NCBI GenBank assembly: GCA_036924085.1
Contig: JAVGWX010000005.1
Span: 101,367,172-101,431,171 of the forward strand
From: Ariolimax columbianus
Lineage: Eukaryota; Mollusca; Gastropoda; Stylommatophora; Arionidae
DNA length: 64,000 bases
Direction: 5' to 3'
Position numbers and translations under genes: made by a program. Positions 44,060-54,899 of this stretch are shown here, one piece after another. The notes under the pieces are model-generated. The model ran no database searches, was not told the origin of the DNA, and worked only from the letters and a program-made list of their open reading frames with translations. Within the stretch, counting starts at the first letter, position 1. Every line of letters starts with the position of its first letter.

Positions 44060-46783
44060 TCCAGTGTCATTCAAACCCGCATCAGTTGTGAGGACCACCA
44101 AAACATAAACATACTCACACTACGGCATAGCGAACTGGAGAACACCTCGCATAAACCTTGCCCATTAGTTCGCACGAGATCGCATGACCCTACTGATGAC
44201 CACCACTGTGATAATGACAGCCATGTAGGGGCGGTAGGTGCGGGGATTTCCGGCTTGTCCCGTACAGACAGCCTGAATGATGTCGTTCCCGGAGGAAGTA
44301 CAGATCCTTTAGGGATTTCTAGTGCAAGTTTCAATATAAGCAGCAGAGCTAAGAGTACTGCAGAAACTAAGGTAGTTCCAAGAAGTACAATTGAAGTAGT
44401 CAGTAGACTAGAAACTAACACCAGATGCAAGTCAGTTCCCACAGATTCCAGTGAAGAATTCAGCATATTAGAAACTGACTCCACCAGATCTAAAGCAGAT
44501 CCCACAGATTTAAATGAAGAACTCGGTGAATTAGAAACTAACTTCACTAGACCTAAGATCACCATCAGAGATTCCAATGTGGCTGGAAAAAATGTTATAA
44601 TATTTGAAAAATCTTTTGATGATTTTGTGAATAAGACTGTTGAGGTAGCCTTAATTGCATCTTCGGTTGACGAACAATCGTCTGAGTGTTCATATGACGT
44701 AAAGGCAACTACCAACCATTTCGCCGATAGTGGTATCAATACACAAGGGTGTCTTGAAACGGGCATCAGAAAATCTAATGTTTACCAGGAGAATGTGGGC
44801 GAGTCTTGTAGATCAGTGTGTGTCCCTGGAGGCCTCATGTATTCACAGCCGGAGACTCAGGTAGGCATGAGTTCTAAGAGCAGTGATCGTACGGTGTCTA
44901 AGAATAAATGTCGATGTATGCCTCAATATGTTGATGGCGGCTTCAATGCAGAAGTAGAAAATGATGTCGAGAACATAATTGATAGCGCAGGAATCAATGG
45001 AATAAAAACAGATCAAGCTTCAATTGGTATAAACAGCTTACATGCATATACGATCACCGGAACACGCCTTCTTGTTGTGAACAGGAATATACTCAGAGGT
45101 GATGATAAGGTGGGCGGACAATTAACAGAACAGCAGGCGTCATCTTCGGGAATTTCAAGGTCAGATAGAAATGTATTTACTGATCTAAATGATGGAACGT
45201 TCAAAACACGAAAGGGCGTCACGTTTCAGAGTCTTGTCAAACATTTTCTGAAGTTAATGAAAGAGAAGAAAAGTCTCCTTAGAGTGGAATCTGACGAAAG
45301 CGCTGAAAATAAACTTCATTGTGTAAACAGACAGATGCAGCCTTCAGGACAAAAACAGGAAAATGTGATCTCTGATCAAGATTCGTCCAGTAATCCTCTT
45401 CCCAAAAGTTTGTTAGTAGATAGCGAAAATGGAGTGATAACACGGTCTGATGATATTTTACTCCCAGAGACATCATTGAGCCAAGAGATTGTTGCCTGTG
45501 TCGATTATATATTGAGGCATAATTCAGATACAGTATTTTCTCAGTTAGCACCGGATGTTGGCAAGGAGAACAAACACAAGGACCATTTTATGTGCACGGA
45601 AGGGTTGCACGACAAGCACCAAGCGACCACGGAGCAATTGAAGACGAATCCTCAAAATCAGATTAATAAAAATGAGCAACATGCACTGGCACAGATTGCT
45701 TTCAGCATCGACCCAGATTCAGTGGATGAAGCTTCCCAGCGATTTGGTACATCTAACGAAGATAGTAGTATAATCAATCTAGCTGAGTCTTCTCATTCTA
45801 CAGCAGTGGACGTGTCTGCTTCTGACTGGCGCGGAGAATATCTTCCAGTTTCGCAAATAACGAGTGGATACCAGTCAGACTCGTCTGTGGACCAGGAAAC
45901 ATGGATGAGAGATGCAGACAACGAGGAAGAATGGATTGCAGGAACTTCGTTTGAACCTTCTTCCTCCCGGCAAATGACTTCCATTCGTCCAAGGCATGGG
46001 CAAACTCTAGAGGACGGCCAAGAATATCCAGGACTTTCGTCTTTAAAGACGGGTATTGGTTCAATTACTAGTAGCCCTGTTACCTTAGCAGCATTATCAT
46101 CTTGCACGGTGACCTCTATGTCAGCGTTGCTGGGCTCTGCTACGGCACGTGATACAGGTAACACGCATTCTAGTCAACAACAGTTTGTTGGTTTGGCCAG
46201 CATCCTCGACAATGACCTAGACACACTAGAAAACCAACAGCCAGAGAGTAACCAAGCGATGCTAAACAGACCCAGGCGTCTCCGGCCAATTCCGCAAGTA
46301 TATCCTTCGACATCTAATGCGTTATATCAACAAGTGCCACAGAACATTGACCCCAACAACTCGGAAAGAGCATCGCATCAACCTCAGCTTGAGTTTGACG
46401 AAAGAGTTACTGCACCTAGACCAGACCTACCGCCAATTATTCTCTTGAATGGGGTTCTACCAGCAGATCTTCTGACTCAAATCCGCGATGGACAAAGGTT
46501 AGTTGAGCTTCGTAACCATATGCGGCAACCTCGAATGCATCCACAGCAAATTCCACCACCACCAGCAGCACCACCGCCACCACCTGTACCTTTACCACCA
46601 CCAGCACCTCCACCACTACCACCTCCGGCAAACAGGCCACAACCTATACCACAACTTGACATGGACGAAATGGGTCCAGCTCACCAAAGAGTGTTCGACC
46701 ATCCATTACGGCATTCCATGCAGTTCCCTTCCACAGTTCACAGAAGTCAACAGTTTCGAAGACATTCATCGTCCACGCGATGA
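44060..46783 (+). CDS. Long orphan ORF, probable 3' exon of a host gene
   Basis: The frame is open for 907 codons from the stop at 44,057-44,059 to TGA at 46,781-46,783, with no repeats and no transposon motifs. The first in-frame ATG is at 44,837. Since the open frame extends about 260 codons before it, I infer that the coding sequence enters by splicing; acceptor-like AG sites occur at 44,063-44,064 and 44,084-44,085. The protein is rich in Ser, Asp, Glu and Asn. It has three imperfect 20-21-residue repeats near 44,405-44,575 ('RLETNTRCKSVPTDSSEEFS' and two like it). A 'GYQSDSS' acidic segment lies around 45,870. A proline tract ('PPPPAAPPPPPVP') lies at about 46,550-46,650, shortly before the C-terminus. 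No membrane segment or known domain is seen. Probably largely disordered. Confidence 0.6.
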   Translation, partial: SSVIQTRISCEDHQNINILTLRHSELENTSHKPCPLVRTRSHDPTDDHHCDNDSHVGAVGAGISGLSRTDSLNDVVPGGSTDPLGISSASFNISSRAKSTAETKVVPRSTIEVVSRLETNTRCKSVPTDSSEEFSILETDSTRSKADPTDLNEELGELETNFTRPKITIRDSNVAGKNVIIFEKSFDDFVNKTVEVALIASSVDEQSSECSYDVKATTNHFADSGINTQGCLETGIRKSNVYQENVGESCRSVCVPGGLMYSQPETQVGMSSKSSDRTVSKNKCRCMPQYVDGGFNAEVENDVENIIDSAGINGIKTDQASIGINSLHAYTITGTRLLVVNRNILRGDDKVGGQLTEQQASSSGISRSDRNVFTDLNDGTFKTRKGVTFQSLVKHFLKLMKEKKSLLRVESDESAENKLHCVNRQMQPSGQKQENVISDQDSSSNPLPKSLLVDSENGVITRSDDILLPETSLSQEIVACVDYILRHNSDTVFSQLAPDVGKENKHKDHFMCTEGLHDKHQATTEQLKTNPQNQINKNEQHALAQIAFSIDPDSVDEASQRFGTSNEDSSIINLAESSHSTAVDVSASDWRGEYLPVSQITSGYQSDSSVDQETWMRDADNEEEWIAGTSFEPSSSRQMTSIRPRHGQTLEDGQEYPGLSSLKTGIGSITSSPVTLAALSSCTVTSMSALLGSATARDTGNTHSSQQQFVGLASILDNDLDTLENQQPESNQAMLNRPRRLRPIPQVYPSTSNALYQQVPQNIDPNNSERASHQPQLEFDERVTAPRPDLPPIILLNGVLPADLLTQIRDGQRLVELRNHMRQPRMHPQQIPPPPAAPPPPPVPLPPPAPPPLPPPANRPQPIPQLDMDEMGPAHQRVFDHPLRHSMQFPSTVHRSQQFRRHSSSTR

Positions 46784-47190
46784 GAGACACGCAAAGGACA
46801 CCGAGAAACATGATATTATTAGATATGGGATATGATTTTATTTCTCCTGCCCCGTTCATCATCAACCACCAAACATCGGTGACTCCAACAAAATCAAATC
46901 TGTGTCCTGTCTTTATGGGACGGGTTGTGCTGGACTGAATTCTGCGCTATGCGACTCGTTGTATCTGTCTTCAGCATGCATTTATTTGAGCTTACATCAA
47001 AAGCCTTTATCTGTACCCAACCTACCTGCAAGTTGTTTGTTGAAAGCGCTATCATTCCTAGGGAAGGTCTATTACTGAACTTTCGAGTCTTTCCCTCTCG
47101 GTTTCTTTTTTCTTCTTCTCTCACCATCATGTGCCTAAGCTCGTGTTGTAGACGCTCAGTTCCTTGCACAACCTTTGAACTTACGTCACC
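46784..47190. other. 3' flank of the orphan ORF; possible minus-strand exon
   Basis: I see no AATAAA in the first 400 bases after the TGA. On the minus strand, 47,169-46,894 is open with 'LQHELRHMMVREEEKRNREG' and 'KFSNRPSLGMIALSTNNLQ'. A donor-like CAG/GTAGGT follows at about 47,028. This could be an exon, but it has no recognisable domain. Confidence 0.3.
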
Positions 47191-47194
47191 TTAG

Positions 47195-47480
47195 TTATTC
47201 TTTGCTTTCATATCCATCTTGTTATGGCACCACAATAGCGACGCGATCGCAAACACAGCTTTGCTTCCGGAATGCCTGTTGCTGGCTTTCCTTTCATGCG
47301 TTGGGCCTACGTGCTTTCAGATTATGATTGAGGTTGCCTATGGTTTTCATCGCGCACAGTTTACCAGCCTTGTTTATCGGGTCATTCCAGATCTCCAACC
47401 TTTGGCTTCTTCAGCCTTATTTCCCTTCGATTTTTCCCATTGTCACACGGTTTTCAAGATCCGCTTTCTGACGATGTTAT
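47195..47480 (-). pseudogene. Non-LTR retrotransposon C-terminal scrap
   Basis: The minus strand reads 'ADLENRVTMGKIEGK', then stops, then an E/A-rich segment. This corresponds to 'DGLE..VT.G.IEGKR.RGRQR', as in the plus-strand scrap at 34,899. Very decayed. Confidence 0.5.
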
Positions 47481-48599
47481 CAATGAACCTTGCCTGTCTA
47501 ATTATGTTATCAGTCAGCAGTTCCTCTTTTCCTTCCTCTTCTACTTCTTCTTCTTTGTCTTCATTTACTTCTGGGTTCATGTCCATCCGTTATGCTACAC
47601 CTGAAGGCCTGATGCCCTTATCAAGTCCCCAGTCCTTTCCAGGTCGAGAAAGCGCACCTATAGCTTCTTCAACAATCTTTGTTTGCATTCGTCCAAATAT
47701 AGTTAGCAGTTATCGTTTAATATTCTTTACTTACAACATATATTCATTGTATTTCTTAGCTGTCCAAGACATACATAGATATTTATTCACAGAAACACCA
47801 CATTTATGTTGCTGGCTTGTGGGTTCTCTGTCCATTCATTGTCCACAATTTACATCCATAAAATAATATGTTTATTCATTGTCTATGATATACACCCACA
47901 ACAACACATTATATACACACATAATGATATAAAATCCAGTATCCCGCCGATCATTTATTGCAACCTGTTTGTGTTCAATTGAAAGAATTGAGAAAACCTG
48001 AAAGTTGACTAACGTTTTTGTTAGTAAATAGTCCACGCTTTGTACCTTTGTTTATTTTGTTGTCAAGACATGTTGTGAGAAGTTAAGGTTTTAAGTATAA
48101 ACACATTGTGGATGATACAAGCAGAAAGGGTGGGATAAAGTCATTTAACGATACAGAAAGAAAATACTGGGCAGAGGGATACGTTATATAACGGTAGAGA
48201 GAAGATAATGGGCAGTTGTACATCATGGTGTGGAATAGAGTAACCACTAAGGACAGGACGTTGTAGTGACATGTTATCCTACGTTAGCTCTCGCGGCACA
48301 TCCAATTTGAGAATTTAACCAACGACAAATATTAAACTCGGATATAGCGTGTACATACTGTGCACGAAATAGACCCATTGACAGTTGAGCATGGAAAAGA
48401 CCATGCCTTTAGCCACTGTCCGGTCAACAATTCTGAAAGTACCAAAAATGTGTACCAAATAGTGGTCTGCGTGAAGGCCAAAGGGAGACTGGGACACAGA
48501 AGGTCAAATAGTTCTGTATCTGCACACTTGATAGCAAGTATATGATCTCCACACATTCAATGGGTAGAAGAGGAGTAATTCAATCAAGTATATTAATAT
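47481..48599. other. No gene recognised
   Basis: AT-rich spacer with several short ORFs and no motif. A TTCTTCTTCTTC stretch occurs at about 47,545-47,560. Confidence 0.45.
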
Positions 48600-48968
48600 C
48601 AATTCTTACCTAGTCGGTCGCTCCTCTTCTACCCTGGGGTGGAGAGGTTTTCATGGAAGAGCACATACCATTCTATTATTGGTCGAGTTTCAGTTTGGTC
48701 CACGGTCTCATACAGTCTCTGTCTTACACTGTCATCTCAGCAGATTTTGGGTCGCCCTCGTGTATGGATCCTTGAGACTTTGGTTGCCATGACTGCCGTG
48801 GTAACACGACCTTCTTTCATTCTGAGACATGGTCATATCATCGATGTTGGAATTGATCCACTTAAGTTTGCATGGGCTGGTCTTAGAGATCTTTCCGCAT
48901 TATCTGTCTCTTCTTGTTACTTTAAGCCCTTCCTTAAATAACTCATTGCTGTTTCTTGGAGTCGCTTT

Positions 48969-49230
48969 TCTGGGTTGTTATCATTGTCTATGACTCACAT
49001 CCATAAGTCAAATCTGGTACGTAGCTAGAGTGGTGTACATCTGTCTTAGTTCTCTTCTGGGTTGTTTTCATTGTCTATGACTCACATCCATAAGTCAAAT
49101 CTGGTACGTAGCTAGAGTGGTGTACATCTGTCTTAGTTCTCTTCTGGGTTGTTTTCATTGTTTATGACTCACATCCATAAGTCAAATCTGGTACGTAGCT
49201 AGAGTGGTGTACATCTGTCTTAGTTCTCTT
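48969..49230 (-). repeat. 87-bp tandem triplication inside the RT C-terminal coding region
   Basis: Three copies start at 48,969, 49,056 and 49,143, containing TCTGGGTTGTTTTCATTGTC, ACTCACATCCATAAGTCAAA and TGGTACGTAGCTAGAGTGG. On the minus strand each encodes 'PDLTYGCES', a stop, then 'TMKTTQKRTKTD', the 'P.LTYG.E.WT' motif after the RT thumb. At 87 bases (29 codons) the unit keeps the frame. Confidence 0.93.
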
Positions 49231-49856
49231 CTAGGAATCATCTATTTATGTTATAAAATGATATACCGACTGGTCTCATCTGCCAGTACCCCAGTGAGTA
49301 CTGTATGGTCCCCTCCCTACAGGTTTTGATGACATCACCCATGAGTTGTGGGAAGATGCAGGGTGATATAATGGCGACCTGTCTTACACCACTGGTTGTC
49401 TTGAGATCCTTCGATGTGTGGTTTCCTGTTTTAACATAGTTGCTGCAGGTATTATAAAAACTATGAAAAGCGCAGATTAAGGGTGCTGGAATCTTCTTCA
49501 TTTCCGAGCAGTTACAGAGCCTGCTCCAGGAAACCTTATGGAATGCATTTTCCAGGTCCACAAAACAGGTGCATTTAATTACCATACTAGTGAATGTTTT
49601 CACTCAGTTTCCTTAGTGTAAAGATGAGGTTTTGAGTACTTTGGTTAGATGTGAAATCTCATTTGGTTTCGCTCATCTGTGGTTCATCCAGATGTCTTGG
49701 CCTCTGTTCTAGTATCCAAGAGTAGGCATTACTTGGGACACTCAGGATAGCAATGCCTTTATGGTTTCCGCACTGTCAATTGTCATCCTTTTTGAAAATT
49801 GGCGTAATGATAGCCATCTCCCAGTCGATTGGTATAACGCCTTCATGCTTCAGCAG

Positions 49857-50560
49857 TTTACACGCAGTTCCATGTGCTTTACAATTTCTGGTTTTATACC
49901 ATCATGTCCAGCTTCAGCAGTTCACACGCAGTTCCACGTGCTTTACAATTTCTGGTGTTATACCATCATGTCCAGCTGCAGCAGTTCACACGCAGTTCCA
50001 TGTGCTTTACAATTTCTGGTGTTATACCATCATGTCCAGCTTCAGCAGTTCACACGCAGATCCATGTGCTTTACAATTTCTGGTGTTATACCATCATGTC
50101 CAGCTGCAGCAGTTCACACGCAGTTCCATGTGCTTTACAGTTTCTGGTGTTATACCATCATGTCCAGCTGCAGCAGTTCACACGCAGTTCCATGTGCTTT
50201 ACAGTTTCTGGTGTTATACCATCATGTCCAGCTTCAGCAGTTCACGCGCAGTTCCATGGGCTTTACAATTTCTGGTGTTATACCATCATGTCCAGCTGCA
50301 GCAGTTCACACGCAGTTCCATGTGCTTTACAGTTTCTGGTGTTATACCATCATGTCCAGCTGCAGCAGTTCACACGCAGTTCCATGTGCTTTACAGTTTC
50401 TGGAGTTATACCATCATGTCCAGCTTCAGCAGTTCACGCGCAGTTCCATGGGCTTTACAATTTCTGGTGTTATACCATCATGTTCAGCTTCAACAGTTTA
50501 CACGCAGTTCCATGTGCTTTACAATTTCTGGTGTTATACCATCATGTCCATCTGCTTTTT
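49857..50560 (-). repeat. 64-bp minisatellite, 11 copies, grown from the RT fingers motif
   Basis: Units start every 64 bases from 49,857 to 50,497 and contain CAGCAGTTCACACGCAGTTC, CATGTGCTTTACAATTTCTG and GTGTTATACCATCATGTCC. The right-most unit joins directly to unique sequence encoding 'EKADGHDGIT', and the left-most joins to sequence encoding 'KLLKHEGVIP'. The array therefore sits exactly between neighbouring parts of one RT domain. Period 64 moves ORFs through all frames, giving plus-strand ORFs of up to 330 codons that are artefacts. Confidence 0.93.
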
Positions 50561-51770
50561 CCAACCTATGTTTTCGTGAGTGCTGCTTTGAGCTATTTCA
50601 TTGTGATATTTTCAACGTCATTGATTTCTTCCTCTGTATGAGTCTGTTGTACCTTGGACTTGGTGTTGTCCTGCACAGCGCAGACCTGATAAATAGCCTT
50701 CCATTTATCCATTATCTCCATCGGAGTGGCAAGAAAGCACCTTGATTATCTTTTATAAATTTCAGTGAACATTGTTCTTCATTGCACATGTTCTTTGAGG
50801 GTTCCGTGGAACACATTCTGGTTTTTTCGGCATGGTTTTTGTTTTCATGTTTGTATTATCTTCTTCCCTTTAGTTGTGAGTTACATATTGTTCGTAATTT
50901 TCAGCTGTATGTTTGGCTTCTAAATATTGTTTTAATGTCTTTTTATTTTCCCTTATTATCATATTGACTTCTTTCGGTCATCAGTGAGACTTCTTTGTAT
51001 CCTTTTCGACTCTGAATTCGCCAAATGCTTATGTTTTAGTTGCCTTGAGGGTAGTTTTTTAGATCTTCAGGTGGTTCTTCTGCAGTTATCATTGCTGTCA
51101 ATATAAGCCCCTGATATCTAGCCCTAACATTTGGTTTTCATAGCTTTCATGCATTTAGTCTTGCTTCACCTTCTCTGGTGTTTGGTTTCTTGCTTCATTG
51201 TGAATGGTGTTTTGGTTGTTCTCTTTATTGTCACGAGGTAGTCATCATTACTACTATTATAGTCCTATCCAGGCTCTGGCACCTCTCATATACAATGTAC
51301 ATAAATGAATCCTTCCTGACGATGGTATAATCAATGAATTATTGATCTGTTTCCGTCGGTTCACATCAAGTGCATGTTTGTACACTTTGTGTTGGTGACG
51401 TCAGGTTTTGATCGCTGCAGAATCTCAGGAGTCGTCTTCCATTATCATTTGAAACATCTTCACTGCATCCCTCAGTCACTTCATTCCATCTAGAATAATG
51501 TTTTCTAACTCTGGCATTACAATTTGCAAGTATGATACTCTCGTCTCTTCACGCAGTTTATAGAACTCGTCTTTGGCATCTTTTCTATATTTCTAATTGG
51601 CATAAACAACGGCGATATTTACAACTTTGTCTTCTTCTTTGAGGTTCAGTAAGATAATGCGTTTCGAGACAAATTTCCATCCCTTGATGTAATTCCTTTG
51701 ACTCCTGTACAGAATACAGTCCCCTTCTACTTTGGCTGTCGGTAATTTGGAATTCCACTGTAGAAGAGAG

Positions 51771-52165
51771 AAGCTGGGATCAAGACGCTGAGCAGCGCAT
51801 GAGCTGCAGTGGTCAGCGACCCATAGCTGACTGCTAGCGTCAGGGCCAGCGAACCAGAGCTGCCAAGACCCTTCTACACCTCCACATGGTGATCCTGGAT
51901 AACAGGCTGCAGCTGGGTAGACTGGCTAAGGAGAAGGGATAGAAGAGGGAATGCTAACCCGGTACTCAAAAAATGGTTGCTGAAGTCGGATGTGTTGGGC
52001 CGAAAGGTGCAAATATCGCAATCACGCTGTAAACTACTACACAACGCATTCCTTTCTTTGGACTACATTCTGCTACTTGAGCCCTTTCAGGGTTTGGTAC
52101 CGGGAGATTGGGAACGAACGAAGAAGAAAAAGAAGAAGAAGAAGAAGAAGAAGAACAAGAAGAAG
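51771..52165 (+). repeat. SINE-like element, family C, best copy, with (GAA)n tail
   Basis: Begins near GATCAAGACGCTGAGCAGCG. It contains CCAGCGAACCAGAGCTGCCA, AACAGGCTGCAGCTGGGTAG and the core GCTGAAGTCGGATGTGTTGG, followed by GCCGAAAGGTGCAAA (51,970-52,005). It ends TTGAGCCCTTTCAGGGTTTG, GTACCGGGAGATTGGGAACG, AACGAAGAAG, then a GAA-rich tail to about 52,165. The head does not show clear A and B boxes. It lies next to the 5' end of the decayed retrotransposon. Confidence 0.82.
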
Positions 52166-52698
52166 AAGAAGAAAAGCTCATTATCCTCAAGATCCGTGAC
52201 CTCTGTACTAAGTTTTTGTGAGAGCTTGGATTTCCAATTAGGATTCCTTCATTTCTTCGATGTGCTCGTTTTACTTTCCGTTTTATACTTCTAATATTCC
52301 ATGTTCTAAAAATAATAGTCCGTAATTCGCTTGTCCGCTTGTCATCATTATCTGTTGGTTACTTTTCATTTCCTGACTTATAATCGGGTGGGATTGGCCT
52401 GTTGTGTCTTCGCACGATGGAGGGGCTGCCTCATTTTGGTTTCCATGCAGACCACCGTTTCTAGTTCTCACTGTTTATTTGGCATTCGTAGCTAACCTCC
52501 GAAATTACAGACGTCACGTCGCTAAGGATAATAGTAATACTACAATAGTAGCTGTTCATCGCAAGCGAAGATGCCGACAAGGTCAGATATGTGTTACCAG
52601 ATGTTTTACTCTATCATTTACTATACTCAGTGTCATGTCAGGTGGGATAATCAATTGTTTCCTTCATTGCGTTCCTTACTCTCGGGTAGACGTTAACA
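52166..52698. other. No gene recognised
   Basis: A plus-strand ORF at 52,404-52,712 (102 codons) has a hydrophobic middle but no recognisable motif. Otherwise no feature. Confidence 0.4.
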
Positions 52699-52740
52699 GC
52701 TGGGTAGACTGAGGCAGTAGACGCGCTAACCCGGTTTCTT
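52699..52740 (+). repeat. Short family-C SINE fragment
   Basis: AGCTGGGTAGACTGAGGCAG, then GCGCTAACCCGGT, matches the middle of the element at 51,771-52,165 (AGCTGGGTAGACTGGCTAAG and ATGCTAACCCGGT) with a shortened interval. Confidence 0.55.
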
Positions 52741-52774
52741 TGATGTGAGAAGAAAGCGTCCTGACTTTCTCAAT

Positions 52775-53190
52775 TAAGTGGTGAAAGGTACACACATAGT
52801 GCTACGGTAGAGACAGGTACACACATAGTGCTGCGGAAGAGACAGGTACACACATAGTGCTGCGGAAGAGACAGGTACACACATAGTGCTACAGTAGAGA
52901 CAGGCACACACATAGTACTATGGTAGAGACAGGCACACACATAGTGCTGCGGTAGAAACAGGTACACACATAGTGCTACAATGAAAGTGTTGGCCCTGGA
53001 TAACACCTGTTCAGCTGGCCAAATCATCTAATTAATCTCTAATATATGTTCAACTGGCCAAATCATCTAACTAATCTCTAACATCTGTTCAGCTGGCCAA
53101 ATCATCTAATTAATCTCTAACACCTGTTCAGCTGGCCAAATCATCTAATTAATCTCTAACATCTGTTCAGTTGACCAAATCATTTCATTA
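52775..53190. repeat. Two adjacent minisatellites: 29 bp (7 copies) and 39 bp (about 5 copies)
   Basis: 52,775-52,985 holds the unit GTACACACATAGTGCTGCGG plus AAGAGACAG (29 bases). 53,005-53,190 holds ACCTGTTCAGCTGGCCAAAT plus CATCTAATTAATCTCTAAC (39 bases). The two are unrelated in sequence. Confidence 0.9.
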
Positions 53191-54029
53191 GTACCTTTCT
53201 TGTACCGAGTCGTCACATGTTAGTTTATGGCTCGAATTCAGATTTCCTATAACTATCTTTCTTTTCTGCGCTTCTGAGTGTTTGAGATATGTTCGTCTAT
53301 GCTGTTGTTCCAGCCATCTTTCACAAAACATCAGAGCGCACCACCGTGCACTTGGCGAAAGAAGTTGAGCAATCCTGAATTTTGCGAATGAGAGAATACA
53401 CTACGTAATATAAATCCGGCCCTAATTTGTCTCAGCACGCAAGAAGATCGTATATATTTGTAACTTAATCTGCAGACAGAACCCTGGCTCTAAAATTTAA
53501 TGACAGAAACGTCAGACACACCTCGTTCATTTCTGTAGGCAAATATTGCTGCGTACAGAAGCGGAGCTGTCTGGTGATATCAAGGTCTCCTTACTGAGGA
53601 AGAAAGAATAGGTCAACTGTACATGCATGTCGTGAGTGACGACACAAGAGTCATGTGTATGGGACGTGTAGCCTTATTGTGAAAACAAAATTAAAAAATT
53701 ACTGCAGGAATCAGCAATGCGGGTTTCTTTGGTTCAGGCGTCACGAAATTTGCCACCATATGTGGTACCGGATGATTTGGATGGGGTGGAAATGGTAACA
53801 AGAAGATAGAGGCGTGGTGCTGTAGAGTTGTATGTCTGTTTGTGGTGTAGTCAATAGCGTACTTTCTCAGCATCAATGTTCCCAATACAAGCTATAATTA
53901 CAATGCCTATAGTATTCGTTATATTCATGCGAGCAAGGAGGAATTATGGGACTTAAGTTCTATGGACAACTTGGGACTAGTAAATAAGCCAAAAGCTACA
54001 ACAATCGCAAAGATACGTATATTATAAGC
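53191..54029. other. No gene recognised
   Basis: Unique-looking sequence with short ORFs only. Nothing I can support. Confidence 0.45.
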
Positions 54030-54155
54030 AGTATGAAAACACATACTCCAGACAACAGAAAACACATAATCCAGACAACAGAAAACACACACTTCAGATA
54101 ACAGAAAACACATAATCCAGACAAACAGAGAACACAAACTGCAGACAACAGAAAA
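54030..54155. repeat. Short minisatellite of about 26 bases
   Basis: About five imperfect units of GAAAACACATAATCCAGACA plus ACAGA. Minus-strand ORFs through it ('CVFCCL', 'MCFLLS') are repeat artefacts. Confidence 0.75.
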
Positions 54156-54899
54156 GCTACTGAAGTAATTGACAGTCTGGGATTCCAACTATATACTTCC
54201 AGGTAGAATATGCATTTATCTGAAAAAAGCACGAGTTAAGGTACTTGGACACATCAACCAATCAAATTCTTTCAGCTCCTCGTGAAGCACATGTCTTGAA
54301 CAAATTCACACCACGTCTTTCTATCCTAGTGCATTCATTCCAGCTCCGTCCATTTCGTCTGTTTCCTTTATGTTTGTCTCGAGCTCTCTTCTCCGTGCTT
54401 GTTTTTGTCTGTACCTACTTTGTTGACTCGGAGATTCCAGAACATAGATTGTCTCGTAATGTGTTCAATTGGCTTCCTTAATGTACGTACAATTCAAAGC
54501 CATGGACTTCATGTCGCGACTTGTTTCACCGATATCTGTCTGGCTCTTCTCATCTTATTCACATCGCTGATCCCATCATAGCATTTCAATCTCTCTATTC
54601 TGTGCGTGCACACATTTTCTCTAGATAGGTGGTTGTTATTTTTTGTTGTTCTTTACGTTTCACAGAACCGTATGAGAAAATAAACTTGTCGGAGCTGAAG
54701 ATGTATCTTTATGTTGGAATATTTCTTTTAGTTCCAATGAGCTTTTGTATTCGTATTTTGATCTTTATTTGTATGTCCTAATTAGTCTATATTGCTACAG
54801 AGATTATATGAATTATTGCACATCATGTAGGGGCGTCTCTCCCTGCACTTCCTGATTGGCCTATGCAATTTATATAATATATCATCATAAATCATAGGC
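54156..54899. other. No gene recognised
   Basis: Part may be unrecognisable 3' sequence of the minus-strand retrotransposon that begins at about 54,900. Short ORFs lack motifs. Confidence 0.4.

Larger units (their letters stand above)
48600..51750 (-). pseudogene. Decayed non-LTR retrotransposon carrying two internal minisatellites
   Basis: Reading leftward: endonuclease remnants (51,750-51,420, for example 'NYIKGWKFVSKRIILLNLK' in one frame). Then RT fingers 'ADGHDGITPEIVKHM' (amplified 11-fold at 49,857-50,560), 'LLKHEGVIPIDWEMAIITPI' with 'FKKDD', and 'HKGIAILSVPSNAYSWILEQ'. Then 'QNLIFTLRKLSENIH', 'CFVDLENAFHKVSW' (motif A) and 'TSGVRQVAIISP' (motif B). The FADD box is missing. Next 'PDLTYGCES' (triplicated at 48,969-49,230), then 'GHILRMKEGRVTTAVMATKV' and 'LHPRVEEERPTR'. 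The tail is one TAAG. This belongs to the family of the fragments at 10,930 and 27,640. Inactive. Confidence 0.82.

Noticed and set aside
49753..50745. Plus-strand ORFs of 255-330 codons
   Set aside because: Antisense shadow of the RT-derived 64-bp array, cycling through frames.
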